NCBI RefSeq assembly: GCF_030144325.1
Contig: NZ_CP126307.1
Coordinates: 5,422,001 to 5,486,000 of the forward strand
Length of the DNA: 64,000 bases
Direction: 5' to 3'
From: Bosea vestrisii
GTDB taxonomy: Bacteria > Pseudomonadota > Alphaproteobacteria > Rhizobiales > Beijerinckiaceae
Made by a program: the position numbers and the translations under genes. Every line of letters begins with the position of its first letter. The stretch's first letter is position 1. A model generated the notes under the pieces. The model was given only the letters and a program-made list of their open reading frames with translations. It was not told the DNA's origin and made no database searches. Shown one piece after another: positions 26,211 through 34,724 of this stretch.

Positions 26211-27119
26211 ATGACGGACAAGCGGGTCTGCTTCGATTTCGAGGTGGTCTTCTCCAATGGGGGAGGCATCCAGGGGCAGGATTTTCGTCTCGACATCGAC
26301 GGCGACGACATCGCCGACGACGAGCTCGCCGCCTACATCATCCGGGACCTGCGCTTGCTGATGGTCGGCGAGGTCCGCATCCTCAACAAGCAGGTCATCG
26401 CGGAACGCCACAAGCGGGCGGCGCAGTCGCAGGACGCGGTGGTGCAAGGCCTCGACGGGCTTTTTATCGATCTCAGCCATACGATCGAATCGGGGATGAT
26501 CACCTATAAGGGCCTGCCCGCGCCGCTGATCTGTGATCATCTTTCCCGGGAAAGGTCGCGCGAGATCTATGCCGAGGGCACCGAGTTCCAGATCGGCCGC
26601 ATCGACATGGTCGCCAATACCGGCACCTATATCGACATGCCTTTCCACCGCTACGCCACGGGCCACGATCTGGCAGGGCTGCAGCTGCGGCGTGTCGCGG
26701 ATGTGCCGGCCGTTGTGGTCCGGGTGGAGGGTGCTGCGGAACGGGCGATCGACTGGCACCATTTCGTCCCGGTCGCGTGCAGCGGCCATGCCGTACTCGT
26801 CCACACCGGCTGGGACCGGCATTGGCGCACGGAAGCCTATTTTGAAGGGCATCCCTTCCTGACCGAGAAGGCGGCCCTCTATCTGCGCGACCAGGGCGCC
26901 GTGCTGGTCGGGATCGATTCGCTCAACATCGACGACACCCGCGGTGGGACGCGGCCGGTCCACTCCGTCCTGCTCGGAGCCGACATTCCGATCGTCGAGC
27001 ATCTGACCGGGCTCTCGCAGCTGCCGGCCTCCGGTTTCCGCTTCTCCGCCGTTCCGCCGAAAATCAAGGGCATGGGCACCTTCCCGGTGCGGGCGCATGC
27101 CAGGCTGGTAGCGGAATAG
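26211..27119 (+). CDS. Cyclase-family protein with extra N-terminal domain
   Basis: The product is 302 aa from the ATG at 26211. The first 65 residues or so (VCFDFEVVFSNGGGIQGQDF, IADDELAAYIIRDLRLLMV, GEVRILNKQVI) form a compact extra module. The rest is a cyclase/kynurenine-formamidase domain (PF04199-like), starting FIDLSHTIESGMITYKGLPA. The metal motif usually written HxGTHxDxPxH appears here as ANTGTYIDMPFH, keeping Asp and the last His but losing the first two His. Later parts are HAVLVHTGWDRHW and GIDSLNIDDTRGGTRPVHSV. The reaction is therefore doubtful: it may hydrolyse an amide or lactone with a different metal site. It stands alone, convergent with the lytic transglycosylase gene. 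Confidence 0.8.
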   Translation: MTDKRVCFDFEVVFSNGGGIQGQDFRLDIDGDDIADDELAAYIIRDLRLLMVGEVRILNKQVIAERHKRAAQSQDAVVQGLDGLFIDLSHTIESGMITYKGLPAPLICDHLSRERSREIYAEGTEFQIGRIDMVANTGTYIDMPFHRYATGHDLAGLQLRRVADVPAVVVRVEGAAERAIDWHHFVPVACSGHAVLVHTGWDRHWRTEAYFEGHPFLTEKAALYLRDQGAVLVGIDSLNIDDTRGGTRPVHSVLLGADIPIVEHLTGLSQLPASGFRFSAVPPKIKGMGTFPVRAHARLVAE

Positions 27120-27133
27120 AAGAGGTCCGGCGC

Positions 27134-29272
27134 TCAGTCGCGCTTGCCGCCGCGCTTCAGATCGTAGTCGATCATGTAGGCGGTGCGCTGGTTGAGGCGC
27201 TGGCGGTAGACCTGCAGGTTCTCCATCACCCGCTGCACATAATTGCGCGTCTCGGTGAAGGAGATGCGCTCGACCCAGTCGACCGCGTCGACCTCGGGCG
27301 AGCGCGGGTCGCCATAGGCGGCGATCCACTTCTTCACATTGCCCGAGCCGGCATTGTAGGCGGCGAAGGTCAGGATATAGGAGCCGCGCCAGTCACCGAG
27401 CAGGTCGTTGAGATGGGCTGCGCCCATCTTCGCCGAATAGAGCGGGTCCTTGGTCAGCCGGTCGAGCTCGAAGGGAAACTGCGCCCGCCGCGCCGTCTCG
27501 CGTGCCGTCGCCGGCATCATCTGCATCAGCCCGAGCGCGCCGGCATGCGAAACCGCGGCCGGGTCGAAGGCGCTTTCCTGCCGGGCGATGGCGTGGACGA
27601 TGGCCCGCTCCATCGGGTCGCCCACCGACGGGAAGTCCGGCACGCCGAAGGTCGGGAAGGCGGCCTCGTCGAGCGGGAAGCCGCGCTGCAGCGCGATCTT
27701 GCCGATGGTGAGCAGGGTCTTGGCGTCGCCGCGCTGGCGGGCGATGTCGGCGATGGCCTCGAGCGCGGCGGTATCGTGCAGGCGCTGCGACAGGTCGATC
27801 AACAACTGGCCGGCAAGATCAGGTGCCTCGATCGCATAGAGCAGCTTGGCCGCCTTGAAGCCGGGCAGATGCGCCAGCGGTGCCGCGATGGTGCGCCGCA
27901 CCGGCAGGTCGACGAGGCCGAGCCGGGCGCGGGCGAGCTGGCCGTAATAGGCGATCGGGTGCTCGGCGGCGCGGGCATAGAAGGCCTTCGCCTCGTCGAT
28001 CTTGCCGAGCGCGTCGGCGGCGCGGCCCTGCCAATAGGTGGCGCGCGCCACCGAGATCGGCGTCTCCGCGACCTTGGCCGCCTCGGCGAAATGCTTTGCC
28101 GCCCGCTCGGCGTCCTTCTCGAAGCGGAGCGCGATCCAGCCGGAGTGCCATTCGGCGTCGATACGCTCGGCGGTGTCCTCAGCGCCGTGGCCGGACGCGA
28201 CCGCATAGGCGCCCTTGGCATCGCCGTCGTCGAGCAGCTTGCGGGCGATCAGCCGGCGCTCTTCCCACCAGCCATCGCCGTCGCCGAGCAAAGCGGGATC
28301 GCGCGGCACCTCGGCCATCGCCTTGGCCGCATCGGTCGGCTTGCCGGAGCGCCGTGCCTGCTGCGCCTGCAGGAAGGCGAAGGAGATGTCCTTCTTCAGG
28401 GCGGCCGGCACGGCGTCGATCTGCTTCTGCGCGATCGGCCCCTTCGCCTTGGCGCTGGCGAGCCGGACCTTGGCCAGTGCGACATAGTCCTGCGAGACGC
28501 GGGCGGCATTGCGCAGCGCCTCCTCGCTCTTCCCGGCGAAGAGATAGCGCTCGGTGCGCAGGCGATGGTCCGCCACGGTCAGCTTGTCGCCGAAATTGTC
28601 GAGCACGATCTTCTCGAGTCCGGCGCCGAGATGGTCCTTGAGCCAGGTCCGTCGGGCGAGCGCCAGCGCCTCGTCCTGGCGGCCCTCGGCGGCGAGGGCG
28701 CGGGCAAGCGCGATGCGCCCGGCCGGGCTGATCGGCTCGCGGCCGTGGAAGAAGGCGCGCACGGTCTCGGGGCTGCGCCGGTCGTTGACCAGCGCTGCTT
28801 CGGCCCGTCGGCGGAATGGCGTCGTGCCGGGATAGTTCGGGAAGGCGTCGAGGAATTCGGCGATGCGCTCGAAGCTCACGACATTGGACAGGCTGCGCAG
28901 CGCGACCCATTCCAGCATGCCGCGCACCGCCTTGTCGTCGATGCCGCGGGCGATGGCGTCGCCGTCCTCAAGCTTGCCGGCCCGATAGGCCGCGACCACT
29001 TTCTTCAGCGGTTCGAGATCGATGCGCTCCTCCGGCCGGGCGATCACGGCCGGTGGCACAGGCGATGCGGGCGGCTCGGTCTGCGGCGCGAGCGATGCGG
29101 TCACGCCGACATCGACACTCGCATTGCCGGTGTCGACACTCGCATTGACACTTGCCAGGCGCTCTTCCTGCAACGGATGCGAGCCGTCAGGGCCCGCTGA
29201 GCAGGGTCCGACAGCCACCAGAATGAGCGTCAGGCCGGTTCCAAAGAACCGTCGGCCCGGCGATAGCGCCAT
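27134..29272 (-). CDS. Soluble lytic murein transglycosylase (Slt70-like)
   Basis: The product is 712 aa from the ATG at 29272, preceded in frame by a TTG. A signal sequence (RRFFGTGLTLILVAVGPCSA) is followed by an alpha-helical superhelix at about residues 60-530 and a C-terminal SLT domain at about 550-690. The catalytic Glu is in HAIARQESAFDPAAVSHAGA, with LGLMQMMPATARETARR and the later YILTFAAYNAGSGNVKKWI. It cleaves peptidoglycan glycan strands with formation of 1,6-anhydromuramic ends in the periplasm. The gene is divergent from dapA, a neighbourhood known in Rhizobiales. Confidence 0.93.
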   Translation of the reverse strand: MALSPGRRFFGTGLTLILVAVGPCSAGPDGSHPLQEERLASVNASVDTGNASVDVGVTASLAPQTEPPASPVPPAVIARPEERIDLEPLKKVVAAYRAGKLEDGDAIARGIDDKAVRGMLEWVALRSLSNVVSFERIAEFLDAFPNYPGTTPFRRRAEAALVNDRRSPETVRAFFHGREPISPAGRIALARALAAEGRQDEALALARRTWLKDHLGAGLEKIVLDNFGDKLTVADHRLRTERYLFAGKSEEALRNAARVSQDYVALAKVRLASAKAKGPIAQKQIDAVPAALKKDISFAFLQAQQARRSGKPTDAAKAMAEVPRDPALLGDGDGWWEERRLIARKLLDDGDAKGAYAVASGHGAEDTAERIDAEWHSGWIALRFEKDAERAAKHFAEAAKVAETPISVARATYWQGRAADALGKIDEAKAFYARAAEHPIAYYGQLARARLGLVDLPVRRTIAAPLAHLPGFKAAKLLYAIEAPDLAGQLLIDLSQRLHDTAALEAIADIARQRGDAKTLLTIGKIALQRGFPLDEAAFPTFGVPDFPSVGDPMERAIVHAIARQESAFDPAAVSHAGALGLMQMMPATARETARRAQFPFELDRLTKDPLYSAKMGAAHLNDLLGDWRGSYILTFAAYNAGSGNVKKWIAAYGDPRSPEVDAVDWVERISFTETRNYVQRVMENLQVYRQRLNQRTAYMIDYDLKRGGKRD

Positions 29273-29290
29273 CAAGGGGGCCCCCTAGCG

Positions 29291-29324
29291 CGCTTTCCGT
29301 TCGACCGGGACGGTCGAACGAAAG
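29291..29324. repeat. Hairpin CGTTCGACCG/CGGTCGAACG upstream of the lytic transglycosylase gene
   Basis: A perfect 10-bp inverted repeat (29298-29307 with 29311-29320) has a three-base loop and is extended by CTTT/AAAG with one bulge. It lies 19-52 bp upstream of the transglycosylase start and close to the second hairpin at 29348. It could be a leader hairpin or part of a repetitive element. Confidence 0.5.
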
Positions 29325-29347
29325 AAATCGCGCAACTGTACAAGTTG

Positions 29348-29396
29348 GAGCATGTTCTGATCGCAAAAGTGGATTCCACTTTTGCGGAACATGCTC
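29348..29396. repeat. Nested palindromic repeat (GAGCATGTTC type), full copy
   Basis: The outer arms GAGCATGTTC (29348-29357) and GAACATGCTC (29387-29396) flank an inner perfect stem GCAAAAGTGGA (29363-29373) and TCCACTTTTGC (29375-29385). The 49-bp element can fold into one long hairpin. A shorter copy with the same outer-left arm and CCACTTTTGC occurs at 35525-35558, so it is a dispersed intergenic repeat. Confidence 0.8.
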
Positions 29397-29561
29397 CGGC
29401 AAGCCGGATCGTAGCAGTAGACCATGCTCCCGGATGGAGCTTTATGAAGTCCTAACCATGCCGCCACGATTTTTGATGGGTTGCCGGCTTTGCGGACTGC
29501 GGCTGAAAGGCTATGTCTGTCGCCCGTTTCACGCCGAACTTTGTCGTTTTCAGGACCGTCC

Positions 29562-30455
29562 ATGACCAAGCATGCGCCCCTCACCGGTTCGATGCCCGCG
29601 CTGGTGACGCCATTCAAAGGCGGCAAGATCGATGAAGCGACGCTGCGCGCCCTCGTCGACTGGCAGATCGAGAATGGTTCTTCGGCGCTGGTTCCGGTCG
29701 GCACCACCGGCGAGAGCCCGACGCTCAGCCATGAGGAGCACGGCCACGTCACCGAGATCGTGCTCGACCAGGCGAAGGGCCGGGTGCCGGTGATTGCCGG
29801 CGCCGGCTCGAACAACACCATCGAGGCGATCTCGCTGGCAAAGCACGCCGAGAAGGCGGGCGCCCAGGCCGTGCTCGTGGTCACTCCCTATTACAACAAG
29901 CCGACCCAGGAGGGCATGTACCAGCACTTCAAGGCGGTGAACGATGCGATCGGCATCCCGATCATCATCTACAACATCCCGCCGCGCTCGGTGGTCGACA
30001 TGTCGGTCGAGACCATGGCGCGGCTCTATGAGCTCAAGAACATCGCCGGGGTGAAGGACGCGACCGCCAATCTCGCCCGCGTCTCGCAGCAGCGCCATGT
30101 GCTCGGGCCGGACTTCATCCAGCTCTCGGGCGAGGACATGACGGCGCTCGCCTATATGGCCGCTGGCGGCCATGGCTGCATCTCGGTCGTCGCCAATGTC
30201 GCGCCCAAGCTCTGCGCCGAGCTGATGGCGTGCGCGCTGAAGGGCGATTACGCCGGGGCCCTGAAGATCCAGGACCGGCTGGTGCCGCTGCACGACGCCA
30301 TCTTCAAGGAGCCGGGCCTCGCCGGTGCCAAGCATGGGCTGAAGCGCCTCGGCCGGATCGAGGAAGAGCTCCGTCTGCCGCTGATGCCGGTTACGCCGGC
30401 GACCGGTGACGTCATCCGCAGCGCCATGGTTCACGCCGGCCTGTTGAATGCTTAA
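29562..30455 (+). CDS. dapA: 4-hydroxy-tetrahydrodipicolinate synthase
   Basis: The product is 297 aa from the ATG at 29562; the open frame upstream to 29481 is not conserved-looking. It has the DapA TIM barrel with GSMPALVTPFKGGKIDEATL, the GTTGESPTLSHEEH loop, VVTPYYNKPTQEGMYQHF with the active-site Tyr, and the Schiff-base Lys in NIAGVKDATANLARV. It condenses pyruvate and aspartate semialdehyde in the cytoplasm for lysine and diaminopimelate, a peptidoglycan precursor. smpB follows 51 bp later, a gene order conserved in Rhizobiales. Confidence 0.96.
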   Translation: MTKHAPLTGSMPALVTPFKGGKIDEATLRALVDWQIENGSSALVPVGTTGESPTLSHEEHGHVTEIVLDQAKGRVPVIAGAGSNNTIEAISLAKHAEKAGAQAVLVVTPYYNKPTQEGMYQHFKAVNDAIGIPIIIYNIPPRSVVDMSVETMARLYELKNIAGVKDATANLARVSQQRHVLGPDFIQLSGEDMTALAYMAAGGHGCISVVANVAPKLCAELMACALKGDYAGALKIQDRLVPLHDAIFKEPGLAGAKHGLKRLGRIEEELRLPLMPVTPATGDVIRSAMVHAGLLNA

Positions 30456-30506
30456 GTGAGGTGATCGGCCCCGCAGTCTTGCGAGCGCCGGTGCCGGAGT
30501 GTCCTG

Positions 30507-30980
30507 ATGAGCAAGCCAGATCCAGAGCGCTACAAGCTTGCGGCTGATAACCGCAAGGCGCGCTACAACTATGCCATCACCGAGACGCTCGAAGCCGGCA
30601 TCGCCCTGCAGGGCACCGAGATCAAGTCGTTGCGCGGCGGCAGGGCAACGATCGGCGAAAGCTATGCCGGGCCGATGGGCACCGAACTCTTCCTGTTCAA
30701 CGCCCATATCCCGGAATATCTCGAAGCCAACCGCTTCAACCATGATGTCCGCCGGCCGCGGAAGCTGCTGCTGCACCGTCGTCAGATCGACAAGCTGATG
30801 GGCGCGATCCAGCGCGAGGGCTACACCGTCATCCCGCTCAAGGTCTATTTCAACGACAAGGGCAGGGCGAAGGTCGAGCTCGGCCTCGGCAAGGGCAAGA
30901 AGCTGCACGACAAGCGCGAGACCGAGAAGGCCCGCGACTGGAATCGCGACAAGGCGCGGATCCTGAAGACTGGCGCATAG
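30507..30980 (+). CDS. smpB: SsrA-binding protein
   Basis: The product is 157 aa. Features are the family start region AADNRKARYNYAITETLEAG, then IALQGTEIKSLRGGRATIGE, PRKLLLHRRQIDKLMGAIQ and the basic C-terminal tail KKLHDKRETEKARDWNRDKA. It binds tmRNA and brings it to stalled ribosomes for trans-translation. No tmRNA gene was recognised within the window. It lies downstream of dapA, probably in the same transcript. Confidence 0.96.
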   Translation: MSKPDPERYKLAADNRKARYNYAITETLEAGIALQGTEIKSLRGGRATIGESYAGPMGTELFLFNAHIPEYLEANRFNHDVRRPRKLLLHRRQIDKLMGAIQREGYTVIPLKVYFNDKGRAKVELGLGKGKKLHDKRETEKARDWNRDKARILKTGA

Positions 30981-30998
30981 CGCGCCAAAAGCGTGAGC

Positions 30999-31385
30999 CT
31001 ATTCGGTAAGCTCGTTGGGCTCGACGAAGCTTCCGTCCGGCGCCGGATGCGGCAGCGACCAGCCGAAGTAAACCTCGACCTCGACGATCTTGCCGTTACG
31101 GATCGTCAGGATTTCGGTATTGCGGAAGCCCTTGCCGCCAATGCCTTCGCCCTCATAGTTGACGAAGACCGTCTCGCCGATCGGTATGAGGTGCTTGATC
31201 GTGCAGGAACGGATGCGTTCGCTGTTCGGCCAGCAGCGCTCGAAATAGGTCTCGCGATCGAGCCGATTGTCGAGCGGACTGCTGAAATGAAAATCCTCGG
31301 CGATGAGGGCTTCGAGCGCGGCCCGGTCCTTGTCGACATAGGCCTGGTAGCAGGCGCGCGCTATATCGCTGGCATCATCGGGCAT
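30999..31385 (-). CDS. SnoaL-like (NTF2-fold) protein
   Basis: The product is 128 aa from the ATG at 31385, or 137 aa from 31412. It has the NTF2-like cone fold pattern: IARACYQAYVDKDRAALEAL, IAEDFHFSSPLDNRLDRETY, GETVFVNYEGEGIGGKGFRN and a C-terminal IRNGKIVEVEVYFGWSLP. Such proteins are small enzymes or ligand binders; no catalytic residue can be fixed from this sequence. It is convergent with smpB and stands alone. The function is unknown. Confidence 0.8.
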   Translation of the reverse strand: MPDDASDIARACYQAYVDKDRAALEALIAEDFHFSSPLDNRLDRETYFERCWPNSERIRSCTIKHLIPIGETVFVNYEGEGIGGKGFRNTEILTIRNGKIVEVEVYFGWSLPHPAPDGSFVEPNELTE

Positions 31386-31449
31386 GGGCTGCCTCGTTTC
31401 CCCGTCACGCACGACCGTAACGGGGAAAGCCGAAGCAAGTTCCGTAGGG

Positions 31450-32175
31450 TTACCCCATCGCCTTCTTGAAGTTCTCGTTCGCCTTGTCCCAGTTCACCGT
31501 CTTCCACCAGGCGGCGAGGTATTCCGGCCGGCGGTTCTGGTATTTGAGATAATAGGCGTGCTCCCAGACATCGATGCCGAGCACCGCCTTGGCGCCGAGC
31601 TCGAGCGGCGTGTCCTGATTCGCCGTCGAGATGATCGCGAGCTTCTTGTCCTTGTCGACGACGAGCCAGGCCCAGCCCGAGCCGAAGCGCGTCGCGCCGG
31701 CCTGGTTGACCTTCTGGACCAGCTCGAGCGTCGAGCCGAAGGCGCCGTCGATCGCGCTCTTCAGCTCCGCGCCGGGCTGCTGCGTCCCGCCGGGCGTCAT
31801 CAGCTCCCAGAAGAAGCTATGATTCCAGTGGCCGCCGACATTGTTGCGTACCGCGGTGCGGACATTGTCGGGGGCAGTGCTGAGATCGGCGAGCACTGTC
31901 TCGATCGGCGTGGTGCGCAAGGCCTCCCATTGGCCGGCCGCGGCGTTGGCGCCGTTCACATAAGCCTGATGGTGCAGCGAGTGGTGGATGCGCATGGTCT
32001 GCGCGTCGATGGTCGGCTCCAGCGCTTCATAGGCGTAAGCCAGCTTCGGCAAGGTGAAAACCGGCGGCGGGGCGGCGGCTGGCGCCGGCGCGGTCTGCGC
32101 CAGCACCAGCGCCGGGCGGGCGATGACGAGGGCGGAACCGGCCGCGAGGCCGGTGAGAAAGCTGCGGCGTTCCAA
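31450..32175 (-). CDS. Exported Fe/Mn-family superoxide dismutase
   Basis: The product is 241 aa. The start is a TTG at 32175, because GGAGGG at 32182-32187 is spaced 6 bp from it, whereas the nearby ATG (32180) is in another frame. The N-terminus MERRSFLTGLAAGSALVIAR carries a twin-arginine-like signal ending PALVLAQ. Metal ligands lie in IHHSLHHQAYVNG, GGHWNHSFFWELM and IDVWEHAYYLKYQ. The GGHWNHS and STANQDTPL pair is closer to manganese than to iron enzymes. It removes superoxide in the periplasm. The exported location is unusual for this family, in which most members are cytoplasmic. Confidence 0.88.
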   Translation of the reverse strand: MERRSFLTGLAAGSALVIARPALVLAQTAPAPAAAPPPVFTLPKLAYAYEALEPTIDAQTMRIHHSLHHQAYVNGANAAAGQWEALRTTPIETVLADLSTAPDNVRTAVRNNVGGHWNHSFFWELMTPGGTQQPGAELKSAIDGAFGSTLELVQKVNQAGATRFGSGWAWLVVDKDKKLAIISTANQDTPLELGAKAVLGIDVWEHAYYLKYQNRRPEYLAAWWKTVNWDKANENFKKAMG

Positions 32176-32295
32176 GGCATGCCCTCCAGGGTGTCGTTGC
32201 GGAAACAGAGCTTGCGCGAGCTGCGGTCAGGGTCAAGTGCCCTTTGCGCCGCGCCGCCTGTTCACGCGTAGACAACGCGAGAGGACAGGGCAGGT

Positions 32296-32910
32296 TCAAC
32301 CTTCCGGCGGCTCGTCGCCCTGGCGGATGCCATAGCGCCGCTCCAGCCCTGGATTGCCGGCGGCAGGCCCGCGTGCGGCTCGCTCAGCCGGGTCGCGCCC
32401 GACCTTCGGCATCAGGCTGGCGAGCTCGACGAATTCGTCGCATTGTCGGCGCAGATCGTCGGCGACCATGGGCGGACTGGTGTTGATGGTCGAGACCACC
32501 GAGACCTTGACGCCCTTGCGCTGGACCGCTTCGACCAGCGGCCGGAAGTCACCATCGCCCGAGAACAGGTAGATATGGTCGAGATGGGGGGCGAGCTCGA
32601 GCATTTCGATAGCCAGCTCGATATCCATATTGCCCTTGACGCGCCGGCGGCCGGTCGCATCGGTGAATTCCTTGGCCGCCTTGGTGATGACCCGGTAGCC
32701 GTTGTAGTCGAGCCAGTCGACCAGTGGCCTGATCGAGGTATATTCTTCGCTTTCGATCAGCGTCGTGAAGTAGAAGGCGCGGATCAGATTGCCGCGACCT
32801 TGGAATTCTTTGAGCAAACGACGGTAATCCATGTCGAAGCCGAGCTGCTTCGACGTTGCGTAGAGATTGGCTCCGTCGATGAAGAGCGCGATGCGCGGTT
32901 CACCTGCCAT
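32296..32910 (-). CDS. NYN-domain (LabA/DUF88) protein
   Basis: The product is 204 aa. It shows the PIN-like NYN domain with IALFIDGANLYATSKQLGFD, the middle aspartates in VKGNMDIELAIEMLELAP and LFSGDGDFRPLVEAVQRKGV, and a variable charged tail. NYN proteins are predicted ribonucleases with acidic catalytic residues, and all the expected aspartates are visible. In Rhizobiales this gene usually neighbours smpB and rpoZ, and here smpB is 1.3 kb away. It may work in RNA turnover, but substrates are unknown. Confidence 0.9.
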   Translation of the reverse strand: MAGEPRIALFIDGANLYATSKQLGFDMDYRRLLKEFQGRGNLIRAFYFTTLIESEEYTSIRPLVDWLDYNGYRVITKAAKEFTDATGRRRVKGNMDIELAIEMLELAPHLDHIYLFSGDGDFRPLVEAVQRKGVKVSVVSTINTSPPMVADDLRRQCDEFVELASLMPKVGRDPAERAARGPAAGNPGLERRYGIRQGDEPPEG

Positions 32911-33088
32911 GTAATGGCTCCTGGCTTAAATCGAGTCGATCAATAAGAATCGGCACGGATCAAGCTTGAATAATGTCGGGTTGGCGCTCCAAATCGAGCG
33001 GCCCTTCGGCATTTATGTGGTGAATGCGGTGTACCGCGCAAGATTGCGATCGAATTTTGCCAGCTACGCGTGCGAAAACTGCAGGTGT
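32911..33088. other. 178-bp intergenic region before era
   Basis: This gap separates the 5' end of the NYN gene from the 3' end of era. It is less GC-rich than its surroundings. No gene, strong hairpin or known motif was found. It should hold the promoter of the NYN gene, reading leftward. Confidence 0.4.
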
Positions 33089-34000
33089 TCAGCTTTTCGG
33101 AAACTCCAGCCCCATCTCGCGATAGCGTTCCGGGTCGTCGCTCCAGTTCTCGCGGACCTTGACGAACAGGAAGAGGTGCACCTTCGCCTCGGCCGCTTCG
33201 GCGATCTCGACGCGCGCTTTCTGGCCGATCGCCTTGATCGTCTGGCCACCTTCGCCGAGTACGATCTTCCGCTGGCCCTCGCGCTCGACATAGATCGTCT
33301 GCTCGATCCGGACCGAGCCGTCCGGGCGCTGCTGCCAGCTCTCGGTCTCGACGGTCGAGCGATAGGGCAGTTCGTCATGCAGTCGCTCGAAGATCTTCTC
33401 GCGGGTGATCTCGGCGGCGAGGAAACGCAGCGGCGCATCCGAGATCTGGTCCTCCGGATAAAGCCACGGGCCGGGCTTCAGCCGCGTCTCGAGCCAGGTC
33501 AGGATATCCTTGACGCCATAGCCGGTCAGCGCCGCGACCATGAACGTCGCCTCGAATTTGGACTGCTCGTTCACCGTCGTGGTGATGGCGAGCAGCTTCT
33601 CCTTCGGGATCGTGTCGATCTTGTTGAGGATCAGGAATTTCGGCTGCTTCAGCTGGGCGAGCCTCTCCAGCAGCGCGGTATTCTCCTCATGGTCAAAGCG
33701 CCCGACATCGATCAATACGCCGATCAGGTCGGCATCGGTCGCTCCACCCCAGGCACTCGTCACCATGGCGCGGTCGAGCCGGCGCTTGGGCGCGAAGATA
33801 CCGGGCGTATCGACGAAGATGATCTGCGTCGGCCCCGTCAGCGCGATGCCGCGCACCTGGGTGCGCGTCGTCTGCACCTTGCGCGAGACGATCGAGACCT
33901 TGGCACCGACGAGCTGGTTGAGCAGCGTCGATTTGCCGGCATTGGGCGCGCCGATCAGCGCGACGAAGCCGCAGCGGGTCGCCTTTTCAGGCTCAGCCAT
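33089..34000 (-). CDS. era: GTPase Era
   Basis: The product is 303 aa from the ATG at 34000; the frame extends to 34177 inside rnc. GTPase motifs are G1 GAPNAGKST, G3 DTPG and G4 NKID, with the switch region TTRTQVRGIAL. A C-terminal KH domain includes LPYRSTVETESW, ERKIVLGEGGQTIKAIGQKA-like sequence and VHLFLFVKVRENW. Era binds 16S rRNA and is needed for small-subunit assembly. It overlaps rnc by 8 bp and belongs to the lepB-rnc-era operon. Confidence 0.96.
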   Translation of the reverse strand: MAEPEKATRCGFVALIGAPNAGKSTLLNQLVGAKVSIVSRKVQTTRTQVRGIALTGPTQIIFVDTPGIFAPKRRLDRAMVTSAWGGATDADLIGVLIDVGRFDHEENTALLERLAQLKQPKFLILNKIDTIPKEKLLAITTTVNEQSKFEATFMVAALTGYGVKDILTWLETRLKPGPWLYPEDQISDAPLRFLAAEITREKIFERLHDELPYRSTVETESWQQRPDGSVRIEQTIYVEREGQRKIVLGEGGQTIKAIGQKARVEIAEAAEAKVHLFLFVKVRENWSDDPERYREMGLEFPKS

Positions 34001-34724
34001 GCTCGCCCTCCATCGTTTCGTTCCACAGGCCCTGCCGGCGCAGGAAGGCTTCGGCTGCCGCCTGTTCGGCCAACCGCTTCGAGCGGCCTTCGGCTTCCGC
34101 CTCGGCCAATGCGCCGATCCGCACGATGATGCGGAAGATCGGCGCGTGATCCGGGCCGGAGCGGCCGCGCTCGGCATAGGTCGGAGTCGGATGGCCTTGG
34201 CCTTGTGCCCATTCCTGCAGCGCGGTCTTGGCGTCGCGTAGGGGCGTCACCGGCTTCAGCAGCCGCTCGCCGAAACCGGCCTCCACCAGCTTGCGCGCGG
34301 CATCATAGCCGCCGTCGATGAAGACTGCACCGATGATCGCCTCGCAGGCATCGGCCAGGATTGCCCGGTTCTTGCGTGCCCCCGAGAGGATCTCGCCTTC
34401 GCCGAGGCGCAGATGCGGGCCGACGTCCCAGGCGGCCGCGACCTCGGCGCAGGTTTCCTTGCGCACGAGATCGGCGAGCCGGCGCGACATGTCGCCTTCC
34501 TCGGCCTGCGGATAGGTGGTGAACAGCATGTCGGCGACCGAGAGGCCGAGCACCCGGTCGCCCAGGAATTCGAGCCGCTGATAGCTCGCGATCCGGCGCG
34601 TGTCGGCGCTCATATGGGTGAGCGCTGTCTCGAGCAGACCCCGGTCACGGAAGCGGTGGCCGAGTCTGTCCTCGAGCCGCGAGAGCTCGGGCAGCTTGCG
34701 TCCGCTGTCGGTGGTCTTGCTCAC
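33993..34724 (-). CDS. rnc: Ribonuclease III
   Basis: The product is 243 aa from the GTG at 34724, which overlaps the lepB stop as GTGA; an ATG at 34769 would push it well into lepB. It starts VSKTTDSGRKLPELSRLEDR. The nuclease signature is ETALTHMSADTRRIASYQRL and EFLGDRVLGLSVADML, the acidic site includes ACEAIIGAVFIDGGYDAA, and the C-terminal dsRNA-binding domain starts at about residue 175. It processes rRNA and double-stranded RNA. It is translationally coupled to lepB and era. Confidence 0.95.
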   Translation of the reverse strand: MSKTTDSGRKLPELSRLEDRLGHRFRDRGLLETALTHMSADTRRIASYQRLEFLGDRVLGLSVADMLFTTYPQAEEGDMSRRLADLVRKETCAEVAAAWDVGPHLRLGEGEILSGARKNRAILADACEAIIGAVFIDGGYDAARKLVEAGFGERLLKPVTPLRDAKTALQEWAQGQGHPTPTYAERGRSGPDHAPIFRIIVRIGALAEAEAEGRSKRLAEQAAAEAFLRRQGLWNETMEGEHG

